Assembly: GCA_002559145.1 (NCBI GenBank)
Contig: NTXX01000037.1
Coordinates: 1 to 50,791, forward strand
DNA length: 50,791 nucleotides
Direction: 5' to 3'
From: Bacillus sp. AFS006103
Lineage (GTDB): Bacteria; Bacillota; Bacilli; Bacillales; Cytobacillaceae
Part shown: one piece after another, positions 17,108 to 26,812 of the stretch
Layout: every line of letters starts with the position of its first letter
Numbering within the stretch: position 1 is the stretch's first letter
The notes under the pieces: model-generated
Databases searched by the model: none
The model's input: only the letters and a program-made list of their open reading frames with translations
What the model was told of the DNA's origin: nothing
Position numbers and translations under genes: made by a program

Positions 17108-17329
17108 TATAAAGGGGAAAAACTTATAATAGAATGTCCTTCCATTCAACAGGCCGCTAGATTCTTTAAGAAACATACTGGTTTGGTACGTTACAACTGG
17201 TCGGCTATCAATAAAGGCATTTGGTTTATTGACCCATATTCCATTAATGGTGCTACTTATTTTTTCTTAACGGACTCAGAAGCTGTTAAGATGAAACTTG
17301 CAGAGTTGCTGGATAAGCAAAGCTCATAA
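17108..17329 (+). pseudogene. gene fragment without start codon (NUMOD/HTH-like)
   Basis: An open frame of 73 codons with a natural C-terminus but no ATG, GTG or TTG in a useful place. It encodes PSIQQAARFFKKHTG and AINKGIWFIDP, which resembles the short helix-turn-helix modules (NUMOD1-like) at the end of homing endonucleases or phage DNA-binding proteins. AAAGGGG is present, but the following codons are CTT ATA ATA. Most likely the 3' end of a decayed gene. It is followed by a terminator. Confidence 0.45.
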
Positions 17330-17377
17330 ATGAAGGTCAATATCTTTGCAAATTAATTAAATTTGCCCATAATAATT

Positions 17378-17403
17378 AGAGCTGCCTAGACTAGGGCAGC
17401 TCT
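17378..17403. terminator. intrinsic terminator, probably bidirectional
   Basis: Perfect 9-bp stem AGAGCTGCC / GGCAGCTCT with a short loop. It separates the fragment on the plus strand from the Bcr/CflA gene on the minus strand. Confidence 0.75.
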
Positions 17404-17447
17404 TTAAAGGTTCCATTCAACATGTGTACGCCATTAAATTTATATTC

Positions 17448-18689
17448 TTAGATACTGGATTTCTTTACTGTGCACTGGTCATTGGATAGTTGTATCCCAA
17501 GTGTTGCATTGCGTACCAATACAAAATAGGAAAGGAAAGCCAGAAAACTTGAGCCTAAAATGATGGCGCCCATCGGAACGCCTGTATACGCCCCTGCTAT
17601 TCCCACAAGTGGAGCACTTAATGAGCCAAGTAAAAATGGCAATAATCCTAAAAGGGCTGAAGCACTGCCCGCAATATGTCCTTGTGTTTCAATCGCTAAA
17701 GTAAAAGACGTGGTTCCGATAATACTGATGGAAGTTATAAAGAAGAAAATAGGAATCACAACTGCAAAAAGTGGTGCGTTTAATAGAAGAGCGATAAGTA
17801 AACCGGCACCGGCTAAATTAGCGATGGCTAAACCGATTTTTAAGAATGTCCGCTCCGGAATGATGTCTGCAAAGCGGCCGACCAATTGACTTCCGATAAT
17901 TAATGCTAATCCATTGGTCCCAAACAATAAACTAAATTGCTGCGGTGTGACTTCGTAAATATTCTGATAGACAAATGGAACCCCAGATACATAGGCAAAG
18001 ATTCCTGCAGCAGTAAATCCTGAAGTTAGTGCGTATCCCATAAACGTTCGATCTCGGAATAAAGAACCAAAGTTGTTCATAATTTGTGGTAAATTGCTTG
18101 GAACACGGTTCTCTGTTGGCAGAGTTTCTTCTAATTTTAAAGCAACAGTGAAGAGTAACACCGCACCCACACAAGCTAACGCAATAAAAACCCCATGCCA
18201 ATTGGTAAAAGCAAGAATCCCCCCACCAGCAACCGGTGCAACAATCGGCCCGAGGTTACCTACTAATACCATCATCGTAAAGAACTTGGTCAGTTCCCTC
18301 CCACTAAAGAGATCCCGAACAATCGCTCTAGAAATCACAAGTCCGCCGGCAGCAGCAAAGCCCTGGACAAATCGAGCGATGATAAGGAAATAGATATTGG
18401 ACGACACCGCGCATGTGATAGAAGCAAGTAAGTACAAGCTGATAAAGATTAACAAGGGTTGTCGGCGGCCTTTTACATCACTTAAAGGACCAATCACCAA
18501 TTGCCCTAATCCCAATCCTAATAAACAGGAGGTTAAACTAATTTGTACAAGGGAAGCCGTCGTATGAAAATCTTTTACAATCGTTGGAAAAGACGGTAAA
18601 TACGTATCGATGGTAAAAGGTCCTAACAATCCCAGTGATCCAAGAAGTATGGCCAGCTGTATTCGTTTTTTTCCACTAGGTTTATTCAA
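17448..18689 (-). CDS. Bcr/CflA-family drug-resistance MFS transporter
   Basis: 413 aa with 12 predicted helices. The first helix ends GPFTIDTYLPSFP, the signature of the DHA1 Bcr/CflA group (DTYLP). The MFS loop is GPLSDVKGRRQP (about 64-75), and motif C-like GNLGPIVAPVAGG follows near 145. Proton-driven export of drugs such as bicyclomycin or chloramphenicol is known for the family. The start is a TTG at 18689, with GGAAAGG 9 bases upstream; no ATG in frame fits better. Confidence 0.9.
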   Translation of the reverse strand: MNKPSGKKRIQLAILLGSLGLLGPFTIDTYLPSFPTIVKDFHTTASLVQISLTSCLLGLGLGQLVIGPLSDVKGRRQPLLIFISLYLLASITCAVSSNIYFLIIARFVQGFAAAGGLVISRAIVRDLFSGRELTKFFTMMVLVGNLGPIVAPVAGGGILAFTNWHGVFIALACVGAVLLFTVALKLEETLPTENRVPSNLPQIMNNFGSLFRDRTFMGYALTSGFTAAGIFAYVSGVPFVYQNIYEVTPQQFSLLFGTNGLALIIGSQLVGRFADIIPERTFLKIGLAIANLAGAGLLIALLLNAPLFAVVIPIFFFITSISIIGTTSFTLAIETQGHIAGSASALLGLLPFLLGSLSAPLVGIAGAYTGVPMGAIILGSSFLAFLSYFVLVRNATLGIQLSNDQCTVKKSSI

Positions 18690-18804
18690 TGGTCATCGCC
18701 TTTCCAAAAAAGAAGTATTTTTGCTTGTGCATTTATTTCGATTTCCAAAATAATAAATTTCATTATAACCTGAGCCATGCTCAGTGGTAAACAATTAATT
18801 TCCT

Positions 18805-18818
18805 TGGAAACGATTTCA
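18805..18818 (-). promoter_or_regulatory. possible cre (CcpA) site
   Basis: TGGAAACGATTTCA agrees with cre at 13 of 14 positions. It is 116 bp upstream of the Bcr/CflA gene and about 200 bp before the divergent LysM gene. Either could be the target. The rest of the 331-bp gap is AT-rich with no other clear element. Confidence 0.4.
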
Positions 18819-19020
18819 TTTTTCGACTCTAGGTGAAATCGAAACAGGAGGACAGCTCAGCTCCGTCTCCCCCACCCCTTTTTCCTATACAAAAAGTTAA
18901 AAATAGAAACGAAAATTGTGCGCTATTTAAAAAGGCCCATTTATATATAGGCAAGTATCTATGCCTGCTTCAAAATGGACACATAAACTAACTACGAAAC
19001 AATTCGAGGAGGATTTAAAC

Positions 19021-21123
19021 ATGCATAGATTATTCGAATTGGGATACGGCGGTTATCCCGGTATGGGTTTCGAAGGTTATGGAATGGGATACGGCGGTTT
19101 CCCGAGAATGAGTTTCGAAGGTTACAGAATGGGATACGGCGGTTCCCCCAGAATGGATTTCGGAGGTTACAGAGTGGGATATAGTAGGTACCGGCCTATG
19201 TCTAGAGTGATTGAGGTTACTTCATTTAATCTTTCTGCTTCTACCGTTGCCTTTCAAGGCAGCAGAGTCCCTGGCTACACAACCATTCAGCTGCAAACCA
19301 GTGTGCCAACTCGTGGGTATCTTCTTCTCGTAGGGAATGGCATTCAAACAAAAATTAATTTATCGACTTTGGACTATAAAACCGTACACAAAGTGGATTG
19401 GGTGCCATGGGATGATACGAAAAAAGCACCTCTTCCTGCAGGTATATATCAAATCAAAGGATATTTAACAGACCAGGAATACAATCAAATGCAAGGATAT
19501 CCGCTTGGGCAGCTCACCGTTGTCTCGGAATCAAGTCCCAAGCCATTGATTGATGGTGTTTCTCCAAATCCAGCTGTGTTTTCACCTAAATACGGACTAA
19601 CACAAATAAACTCAGTCCAAATTCCGTTCAACTTAAACCGTCCTGCTGAAGTTCAGCTGACAATTCGTAATATGAACGGAGATGAAATATATACCGGCAG
19701 CAAGGAAAGCCTATCTCCTAGAAGCCATACGGTAAGCTGGAATGGCACAGATAAAACAGGAAGGATAGTAATGGATGGTAGTTATGAGATTGTTTTTAAA
19801 ACTATCGAAACAGCCTATAACTATCCTTCCACAACACCGTTAACCTGGCGATCGGGCACGATTACAATCAAAGATGCCGATTATTATATTCCGGTATCAA
19901 GATTAAAAGAAATGGTTACAGATGCTTCCTTCCAATCGCCATCGTTTACTCCTGATGGAGATGGAATAAACGATAAGGTCACAGGACAATTTACACTGGC
20001 AGTACCTGCGAAATTATCCATTTATATCGCAAATGCTGCTGGAGCCCATGCCGCTTTAGTTGTAAGTGAACAATCATTTGAAACTGGCACTCACACGTTT
20101 GAATGGGATGGTTCAGACATCATGGGCGGAAAAGTACCAAACGGAAGCTACTATATCAAGTTGAATGTGATCGAAGGCCCAAATAGCGGCTATATTACGT
20201 TTCCTAGCGCTGTGAGGGTGCAAAACATGTACGAAATCAAACCAATGCAGCCTGAAAAAAGAGTACGCGTCATAAGCGAAACAGCAAAAATGAGCGTTGA
20301 TCCTGCAGGGCAAGGCTATACTGCTATAAAAGGAGACACTTTCCCGCTTATGTCGGAAGCGATAGAGAATGGAAAATACACCGTTCTTGTTAAAGAAGGG
20401 GTCACAGGAACAATTAATGTGAGTGATGTTGAACTTGTCACCGAACCGTCTTCGACAAAGCCAACGACTGATTATATAGTCGTAAGTGGCGATACCTTAT
20501 GGAAGATTGCAGCCAAGTTCAACTCGACCAGCTCTGAAATTGTTACCTTAAATAACCTTGATCCAAACAAATATCTATATATAGGACAAAAATTAAAAGT
20601 CCCTGCGCCCGTATCTCAACCCGAACAGCCAGCGGCAACCACCTATTCTGTTGTATCCGGTGATACGCTTTGGAAAATTGCTCAAAAATTCGGCGTAACT
20701 GCAAAAGCCATTGTCGATGCCAATAAACTGGATCCCACTGCCTACCTTTATATTGGCCAAAAGCTTATCATTCCAGGAGTAGCGCAGCCCGAATTGCCAG
20801 CAGCAACCACTTATTCTGTTGTATCCGGTGATACACTTTGGAAGATTTCTCAAAAATTCGGCGTAACTGCACAAGCAATTGTCGATGCCAATAAACTGGA
20901 TCCCACTTCCTACCTTTATATTGGCCAAAAGCTAATCATCCCAGGAGTAGCGCAGCCCGAATTGCCAGTGACAACCACTTATTCTGTTGTTTCCGGAGAT
21001 ACGCTTTGGAAAATTGCTCAAAAATTCGGCGTAACTGCACAAGCAATTGTCGATGCCAATAAACTGGATCCCACTGCCTACCTTTATATCGGACAAAAGC
21101 TAGTCATTCCATCAAAACAGTAA
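19021..21123 (+). CDS. Gly/Tyr-repeat, FlgD-Ig and four-LysM domain protein
   Basis: 700 aa from the ATG at 19021, preceded by GAGGAGG; the frame extends 60 bases further up but without a site. Residues 8-52 are three 15-aa Gly/Tyr/Met repeats (GYGGFPRMSFEGYRM-type). Two FlgD-like Ig domains follow (about 200-290 and 315-420, each ending in W.GTD/W.GSD...G.Y), with a Ca-binding-like TPDGDGIND near 320. Four LysM domains lie at about 483-528, 540-585, 597-642 and 653-698 (YSVVSGDTLWKIAQKFGV...YIGQKL). LysM binds peptidoglycan or cortex glycans. There is no signal peptide, so a spore-coat or cortex-associated location, made in the mother cell like SafA, is more likely than secretion; this is inference. 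Confidence 0.8.
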   Translation: MHRLFELGYGGYPGMGFEGYGMGYGGFPRMSFEGYRMGYGGSPRMDFGGYRVGYSRYRPMSRVIEVTSFNLSASTVAFQGSRVPGYTTIQLQTSVPTRGYLLLVGNGIQTKINLSTLDYKTVHKVDWVPWDDTKKAPLPAGIYQIKGYLTDQEYNQMQGYPLGQLTVVSESSPKPLIDGVSPNPAVFSPKYGLTQINSVQIPFNLNRPAEVQLTIRNMNGDEIYTGSKESLSPRSHTVSWNGTDKTGRIVMDGSYEIVFKTIETAYNYPSTTPLTWRSGTITIKDADYYIPVSRLKEMVTDASFQSPSFTPDGDGINDKVTGQFTLAVPAKLSIYIANAAGAHAALVVSEQSFETGTHTFEWDGSDIMGGKVPNGSYYIKLNVIEGPNSGYITFPSAVRVQNMYEIKPMQPEKRVRVISETAKMSVDPAGQGYTAIKGDTFPLMSEAIENGKYTVLVKEGVTGTINVSDVELVTEPSSTKPTTDYIVVSGDTLWKIAAKFNSTSSEIVTLNNLDPNKYLYIGQKLKVPAPVSQPEQPAATTYSVVSGDTLWKIAQKFGVTAKAIVDANKLDPTAYLYIGQKLIIPGVAQPELPAATTYSVVSGDTLWKISQKFGVTAQAIVDANKLDPTSYLYIGQKLIIPGVAQPELPVTTTYSVVSGDTLWKIAQKFGVTAQAIVDANKLDPTAYLYIGQKLVIPSKQ
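20635..21115 (+). repeat. three near-identical LysM-coding repeats (about 170 bp)
   Basis: LysM units 2-4 and their Pro-rich linkers (PGVAQPELP) are nearly identical at the DNA level, with a period of about 168-171 bp. The first LysM (from 20467) is clearly diverged. This indicates recent intragenic duplication. Confidence 0.8.
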
Positions 21124-21126
21124 TAG

Positions 21127-21166
21127 GAAAAGGTAAGCGAACGTTACGATCCCGCTTACCTTTTTC
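21127..21166 (+). terminator. intrinsic terminator of the LysM gene
   Basis: GAAAAGGTAAGCG / CGCTTACCTTTTTC long stem with a T tract, directly after the stop codon. Confidence 0.9.
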
Positions 21167-21245
21167 ATTCGATTTAAATTTCATGCTGTTAAATAAAAAA
21201 GCTGAATGATAAGGAATTTATTAAACAACTTTTTTTAACTTTTAT

Positions 21246-23153
21246 TTATTTTATATTTCCAATGCCAATTTTCTTCTGGTTCCTCTCCAGTAAAATCCGA
21301 TCCAGATATTTTGTGAATTCAGATTCACCGGAATAAGACAAGCAGAGATATTCCTTCGCCCTTGTCATTCCTATATAAAATAAAGAAACTTCTCTTTCCT
21401 TATCCTCTTCCAATGGAAACGGCATGGAATCTACATTAACGATAAATACCGCTTGGAAATCGAGGCCTTTGCTGCTATCAATGGTACTTATCTTGATCTT
21501 GCCATCTTCTTTTTCAAATGATCGTTTGGTAACGTCATTTTCCGTAATCCAGTAATTAGGCAATCCCAATTCCGCTAACGAGCGTTTAATAAGATCCACA
21601 ATCGGATATTTATGGGTACGCTTCACTCGGTAAAGAATTAACATCTCTTCCAGAGGTACTTTCTTCTCTTCATGCAGCTTTTTAATTTGTCTGGCAACCA
21701 ATTTCATTTCGTCAAAAAAATTAGCTGCTTTAATGATTCCTGGTTCCGGTCCTTTTCGTTTCGTACTTTGTGGAGCAATGATTTCACCATCCAGATTACG
21801 ATTGACTACCTTATTCTTAAACATCGAATGCTCACGGTAAAAATCCCAGGCAAACTTAACGATTTGGGAGGTATTTCGATAGTTAATAGATAACACCTTT
21901 GATCTGCCTTGAAAACTTAAACCAGTATCCTGTACGTATGAACGCTTTCGCCTATAAATCGTTTGGGCCCGGTCCTCTACCAATAATAAGGATTGAGTAT
22001 CCGTATTTATAAGCAGGCTAACTAGGCGGAGCCAATCTGCATCAAAATCCTGCCCTTCATCAATCAAGATTGCATCATAGGAAGGAAGAATGGTTTCTTT
22101 CTTTTCAATCTTGTCGATAATACTTGATAGATTCTGCTCTCTAATCCTAAGATCATTCTTTAACCATGAATGAAAATTCCGAACGATAATGTTTTGATTA
22201 CGCACGGCCTTAATGGTTGGGTCAAAATCAAATAAATCATCAGGCTCATTCATCATATGATTGATCATTTGCTGGATTGCATTGGAGAGAGAAATATTAT
22301 AACAAAGGATAAGAATCTTCCAATCGGGATTTTGTTTCGACAACATCTTCGCCCGGCTGGCCAAAATAATTGTCTTTCCGCTTCCAGCCACTCCTCGGAT
22401 CAATCGGTTCTTATCCCCAATTTGTTTCGCTAAATTCTCCTGATGCAGATCCATGGTTTTAATATCATGAAGAGAAAGGAGCAGTTGATCTTGGTATGGA
22501 ACTGGTGCTTTAAATTCTGCACTAATCCGAACCTCTGGGAATAAGTGATACCGTATGGCATTAATGTCCTCCATCGAAAGAGATTCTTTTAAGCGGTATG
22601 GGACCACAAACATGTTGAGTATTTTCTCCATTAAAATTTCTTCTGAAAACTCGTCTTTTTCAGGGTCAATTTCACCTCTCGTAAAACAAAGATTAGGCTC
22701 AATAACAGAATACAGTCCCTCTTTAATAAAGTCTTTGGAATACATTCGAGTAAAAACCACACCATGTCCGTATGGGAACTTTAATGAAAATTTATATTTC
22801 CCATCCAATTGAACAAGATTTTTGTCTTTTTTCAACACGTCCACCAGATGAAACATATTGTCTCTGGCTTGTTTCATTGGACTTTTAATGATGGCTTGAT
22901 CACCAGAAGTCGCTACAATATGCCATTCTTCATGGTTAATTTGCCAAAGCGTATTTTTAGTATAATCCTTCACTTCCAACACCAAAATACCGAGATCTGG
23001 TCCGATAATGACAAAATCAGGTCGTCTTCCTTGGATTTCCGGTTCAAAGTACACGATATAATCATCAGGAAGATACGTTTTTAGAGTTCTGAAAAACAAC
23101 CGTTCACCCGTTGTGGCAGTAGATCTAATGGTCTCGGGAATCGTAATCGCCAT
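21246..23153 (-). CDS. NERD nuclease-helicase (superfamily I, UvrD-like)
   Basis: About 635 aa. The N-terminal NERD domain (about 10-110) has PDFVIIGPDLGILVLEVKDY, giving the D...ExK pattern (Asp46, Glu60, Lys62). The SF1 helicase core has GVAGSGKT (254-261), LIDEGQDFD (Walker B), a YRNTSQIVKFAW motif IV region, and STIDSSKGLDFQAVFIVN plus YIGMTRAKEYL at the end. The longest frame begins 33 bases upstream at an ATG lying in a TATAAT-like box, so the ATG at 23153 with GGAG 8 bases upstream is chosen. NERD-helicases are suspected in DNA repair or anti-phage activity. Transcribed alone. Confidence 0.88.
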   Translation of the reverse strand: MAITIPETIRSTATTGERLFFRTLKTYLPDDYIVYFEPEIQGRRPDFVIIGPDLGILVLEVKDYTKNTLWQINHEEWHIVATSGDQAIIKSPMKQARDNMFHLVDVLKKDKNLVQLDGKYKFSLKFPYGHGVVFTRMYSKDFIKEGLYSVIEPNLCFTRGEIDPEKDEFSEEILMEKILNMFVVPYRLKESLSMEDINAIRYHLFPEVRISAEFKAPVPYQDQLLLSLHDIKTMDLHQENLAKQIGDKNRLIRGVAGSGKTIILASRAKMLSKQNPDWKILILCYNISLSNAIQQMINHMMNEPDDLFDFDPTIKAVRNQNIIVRNFHSWLKNDLRIREQNLSSIIDKIEKKETILPSYDAILIDEGQDFDADWLRLVSLLINTDTQSLLLVEDRAQTIYRRKRSYVQDTGLSFQGRSKVLSINYRNTSQIVKFAWDFYREHSMFKNKVVNRNLDGEIIAPQSTKRKGPEPGIIKAANFFDEMKLVARQIKKLHEEKKVPLEEMLILYRVKRTHKYPIVDLIKRSLAELGLPNYWITENDVTKRSFEKEDGKIKISTIDSSKGLDFQAVFIVNVDSMPFPLEEDKEREVSLFYIGMTRAKEYLCLSYSGESEFTKYLDRILLERNQKKIGIGNIK

Positions 23154-23378
23154 AATAACCGCTCCAAAATTTGCATTTTTCTCCATTATACTACAATTAG
23201 TGCAATCGTCCTAAATAATTACAAGGATTTGCTATATTCCCAAACTATTACAAAACATTTTTCTACTAAAATAAACAATATTCCCCAAAGGTGTTGTTTT
23301 TTTCATTTATTATTTTAATAATAGAATAGGAGTAAATTTTCATACATACATAGGACTTTAGATCTCAAGGAAATTGGA

Positions 23379-23765
23379 GTGAAAACATTGATTAAGGGTT
23401 TCATAGATAAATTATTAAAAACAACTCAAAAACCGCCGCAACCAGAGGTTAAATATGTTAATCATGCGGAAGTGGAGGCATTAGTGGATTTAAGGATTAA
23501 GGAACATGCCGCATCACTTCAAACGGCGACGAATAACCAAGAGGTTCAAAAACAATCCTCTGACCCAGTAGAAAACACCCTAACCCAAAAGCAGATGGAA
23601 TACGCCCTCTCTTTAATTGAAAAGGTCAAGCCGGAATTCGAACTAGCGGTTGATCCAACACAATTGACTATTAAAGATCTTAATAGATTAATTGCTTATA
23701 ATCGATATAAAAATAAGGGGACACTGGTTAACCTTGTTAAAAAGGGTGTCCTAAAGAAAAAATGA
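23379..23765 (+). CDS. hypothetical protein with basic SAP-like C-terminus
   Basis: 128 aa from a GTG at 23379, or 125 aa from a TTG at 23388 that is better spaced from GGAG. The N-terminus is basic and amphipathic. The middle is Gln/Ala-rich (about 45-70). The C-terminus (about 70-128) has TQKQMEYALSLIEK and LTIKDLNRLIAYNRYKNKGTL, a helix-turn-helix-like layout recalling SAP/HeH DNA-binding modules. I do not recognise the family. It is followed 33 bp later by another unknown gene on the same strand, probably one operon. Confidence 0.55.
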   Translation: MKTLIKGFIDKLLKTTQKPPQPEVKYVNHAEVEALVDLRIKEHAASLQTATNNQEVQKQSSDPVENTLTQKQMEYALSLIEKVKPEFELAVDPTQLTIKDLNRLIAYNRYKNKGTLVNLVKKGVLKKK

Positions 23766-23798
23766 TTTTAGCTGCCAGACAAGGAGTGGACTATTTAA

Positions 23799-24338
23799 AT
23801 GAATATTGATTTTGAAAGATTAGATGAATCCAGGAAAATTTTATATAAGATTGCAGATGGTATAGACCCCATTAATAATGTTCCAATAAGTAAAGAAAGC
23901 TTCTTAAATGATCCAAGAGTCATCAGATCAATATTTTTTCTAGTGGATTATATTGAATCTGAATTGGCGAAGATTCCAAGGCCAAAGAGAAATAAATTTT
24001 CCATTACTAAAGATCAAAAAAGTAAAGTTAAATTTCCTGATGGGGATATAGGTATTAACGATATTGCAAATGCAATAAATGAGGTTATTGATACCCGCAT
24101 AGTTAAAAGGATAAGTGGAATGAAGATAAATAAACAATTAAAAATAATTGGCATCTTAAGTGAGGAAAAAACAGATGATGGTAGAGTTAGGACCATTACC
24201 AATGAAAAATCTGAAGGATATGGTATATCCTCTAAAGTAAGGTATTTTGATAACAGACAATATGAACAAGTTGTGTTTAATGATATAGGAAAAAGTTTTA
24301 TTTTAGAAAACTTAGAAAGAATTATGAGTTTTAAATAA
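23799..24338 (+). CDS. hypothetical protein
   Basis: 179 aa. The N-terminal segment LDESRKILYKIADGIDPINNVPI...NDPRVIRSIFFLVDYIE is a pattern I associate with uncharacterised proteins found near helicases, but no function can be stated. The C-terminal half has VRTITNEKSEGYGISSKVRYFDNRQYEQVVF, a beta-rich part. AAGGAG lies 14 bases before the ATG, which is long. It sits convergent to the PLD-helicase gene across a shared terminator. Confidence 0.6.
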   Translation: MNIDFERLDESRKILYKIADGIDPINNVPISKESFLNDPRVIRSIFFLVDYIESELAKIPRPKRNKFSITKDQKSKVKFPDGDIGINDIANAINEVIDTRIVKRISGMKINKQLKIIGILSEEKTDDGRVRTITNEKSEGYGISSKVRYFDNRQYEQVVFNDIGKSFILENLERIMSFK

Positions 24339-24376
24339 GTGGATATTTGGCATCATCAAACCAATGGTAAAAGAAA

Positions 24377-24406
24377 CCCCTTTTAAATAAAAAGGGGCTT
24401 TTTTGC
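24377..24406. terminator. bidirectional terminator
   Basis: CCCCTTTT / AAAAGGGG stem with flanking A and T runs. It overlaps the last codons of the PLD-helicase on the minus strand and serves the plus-strand gene too. Confidence 0.85.
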
Positions 24407-26812
24407 CTTCCTCTCAAAATGATAATGAAGGCGGTATTCACATATTTCTTTTGTCCAATCGTAAAGAACTTGGTCTTCCCCTTCTTTTACTTCAAACTTA
24501 ATCCTAAAAATATCATTCTCATATGTAATTAATCCTTTTGAGCTGCCACTCCATTTTGTCATTGGCATGTTAGCGATCAGTTTGCTAACTCCTTTTTCAT
24601 CATACTCCCATAATTTTTTAGCACCTTTATCTGAAAAATCGATCCTTTTGCGATGTTCTTTTTCCATTAGGAAATGATGAAAAAATGATGCAGCTTCTCT
24701 AGATGATATGGGATGATACCAATTCGAGGCTTCCCGCTCCAGCATCGCCAATAAGACAACCATTTTATAGCTTTTGGCCATTCCTGTTTTTTCTACTTCA
24801 ACAAACCAATCTTCGTACCGATTGTATATTTCTATCTCCTCATCCGTTAATTCCTCTGCCCATTTAAGAAATCCAAAATATGAACTAAATTCCTGTCTAT
24901 ATTGAGGAGAATCGGAAGCACCCTTTAAATGCAATTCCAAATATGATGGCCTTCTTCCAAGCTCTCTTTTTAGATCCATATAGTCATTGAACAACTTCTC
25001 TCTACGCGGCTGCCGCTTTCGGGACATTACTTTAAGAAGGTTAATCACATTTAGATCTAAATTTATTTCACAGTAAAATGGCAGCGTGGGTTCGATAGTT
25101 CTAGTTTTCCCGTCATTTGGTTGTGTATCGAATAGACTTAACTTTATATCCGCATTACGATAATTTCCAATTAAGTCAATAATGACACACGATTCTTTGC
25201 CAGGATGTAATCTGAGTCCCCGCCCTATTTGTTGGGTAAAAACAGTTAAAGATTCAGTGGGTCTAACGAATAATAGAGTATCGACAGCAGGGATATCTAC
25301 TCCTTCATTAAACAAATCTACTGTAAAAATAATGTCAATTTCACCACTTGAAAGTTGAGAAATAGTTTTATTTCTGCTCATACCCATTTGCTGGGAATGA
25401 AGACTAACAGTTCGATAACCATGATGATTAAAGTAATTTGATAAGAAGTCAGCCTGCCTTATGGATGAGCAAAATCCTAATGTCCTCGTCTGTTTATTCT
25501 TCTCCCAAGCACGAAGTACTTTTAGAGCTAACTCTTCTCGTAACTGGGCTTGTAGTAATTCTTCTTCATCATAGCGATTACCGAGCCAAGTAATTTGACT
25601 ATAATCGGTATCATCATACACACCGAAATATTGAAATGGCGCTAACCAGTTCCGATTAATGGCATCCAGGAAGTCTAAGCGAAAAGCCACATTTCCATCA
25701 CAAATCGCATATACATCTTTGTTATCATTACGATCAGGAGTCGCAGTAATTCCAAGAAGAAATCGCGGTCGGAAATATTCTAGAACCCGTTGGTAAGAAT
25801 CTGCTGCAGCATGGTGAAACTCATCAATTATAATTAAATCAAACTCTTCTGGCTGAAAGATCTCCAAATGCTTTTTCAGACTTAATGTATAAATGGAGGC
25901 AAAGATTGCATCAGCCTGGCCTTCTTTGGTCTTTCCATTATAGATTCCAAATTGTCTTTCAGGCATTATTTTCTTAAAAGAATCTCTAGCCTGATGAAGA
26001 ATTTCTTCACGGTGAGCAATAAATAGGACCTTTTTAAAAGTTTGTGCAAAAAAGCCAGCCAAATAGGTTTTCCCTAACCCAGTGGCCATCACTACAAGAG
26101 CCTTATTATATTCTTCATCAAGAGTTTTGTTTAACTCCTCCAATGCCTCGACCTGAGCAAATCTAGGTTGTATTTCCCCATAACCGACTGAGGGATCAAA
26201 AATTACCTCTGGCTGAACAGCAATCTCCTTCTCTACTGGCAGCATTAAATCTAATTCTTCAAGCTCCGTCCATTTTTGAACTAAATTCGGATGATTACGG
26301 TGGTATTTATCATATCCTTTTCGATATTCTTCTAACGTTTCTTGATTTAATGGCACGGTTTGATCTGAATAGTAAACTTTAAGAAACTCGGATTGTACTT
26401 CGTCAAATACTTGCTGCTCATCACTAACCAACAAGTTCCATTCCACACCATTATGTAAAGCCGATTTTGATAAGTTAGAAGAACCAATAAACAAAACATC
26501 ATGTTCATTGGATTGGAATAGGTATGCCTTAGGATGAAATGAAACACCATTACTTTTCCAAATTCTAAGATTTATTCTTTGATCTATTGATAACAGCTCT
26601 TCCAAGGCTTTTGGTTGTGTAATGAATAAGTAATCCCCGGTACAGATTTTAATTTCGGCACCGTTTTCCACAGCCTTTTTTAATGCACTACTTAAGTAAT
26701 CAACACCTGACTTCATAACAAAGGAAGCTAGAATACAAATCGTGTTTGCATCTTCTAGCTTTTCTATTAAATGATTGCCAAGGTTTTTGGTGATCAGTTG
26801 AACCTTACTCAT
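24383..26812 (-). CDS. PLD-domain SF2 DEAD/DEAH helicase
   Basis: 809 aa from the ATG at 26812. The N-terminal phospholipase-D-like domain (about 1-155) has FHPKAYLF and GSSNLSKSAL, i.e. H-x-K and GS..N, but lacks the Asp of the canonical HKD motif. The SF2 helicase core has ATGLGKT (about 243-249), IIDEFHH (Walker B) and the domain-2 end QQIGRGLRLHPG. The C-terminal 230 residues contain SYKMVVLLAML and MTKWSGSSKGLITYE, as in many restriction-like helicases. The ATG overlaps the MazG stop codon by 8 bp, so translation is probably coupled. The architecture is of the kind seen in restriction or defence helicases; no methylase or specificity gene is present. Confidence 0.85.
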   Translation of the reverse strand: MSKVQLITKNLGNHLIEKLEDANTICILASFVMKSGVDYLSSALKKAVENGAEIKICTGDYLFITQPKALEELLSIDQRINLRIWKSNGVSFHPKAYLFQSNEHDVLFIGSSNLSKSALHNGVEWNLLVSDEQQVFDEVQSEFLKVYYSDQTVPLNQETLEEYRKGYDKYHRNHPNLVQKWTELEELDLMLPVEKEIAVQPEVIFDPSVGYGEIQPRFAQVEALEELNKTLDEEYNKALVVMATGLGKTYLAGFFAQTFKKVLFIAHREEILHQARDSFKKIMPERQFGIYNGKTKEGQADAIFASIYTLSLKKHLEIFQPEEFDLIIIDEFHHAAADSYQRVLEYFRPRFLLGITATPDRNDNKDVYAICDGNVAFRLDFLDAINRNWLAPFQYFGVYDDTDYSQITWLGNRYDEEELLQAQLREELALKVLRAWEKNKQTRTLGFCSSIRQADFLSNYFNHHGYRTVSLHSQQMGMSRNKTISQLSSGEIDIIFTVDLFNEGVDIPAVDTLLFVRPTESLTVFTQQIGRGLRLHPGKESCVIIDLIGNYRNADIKLSLFDTQPNDGKTRTIEPTLPFYCEINLDLNVINLLKVMSRKRQPRREKLFNDYMDLKRELGRRPSYLELHLKGASDSPQYRQEFSSYFGFLKWAEELTDEEIEIYNRYEDWFVEVEKTGMAKSYKMVVLLAMLEREASNWYHPISSREAASFFHHFLMEKEHRKRIDFSDKGAKKLWEYDEKGVSKLIANMPMTKWSGSSKGLITYENDIFRIKFEVKEGEDQVLYDWTKEICEYRLHYHFERKAKKPLFI

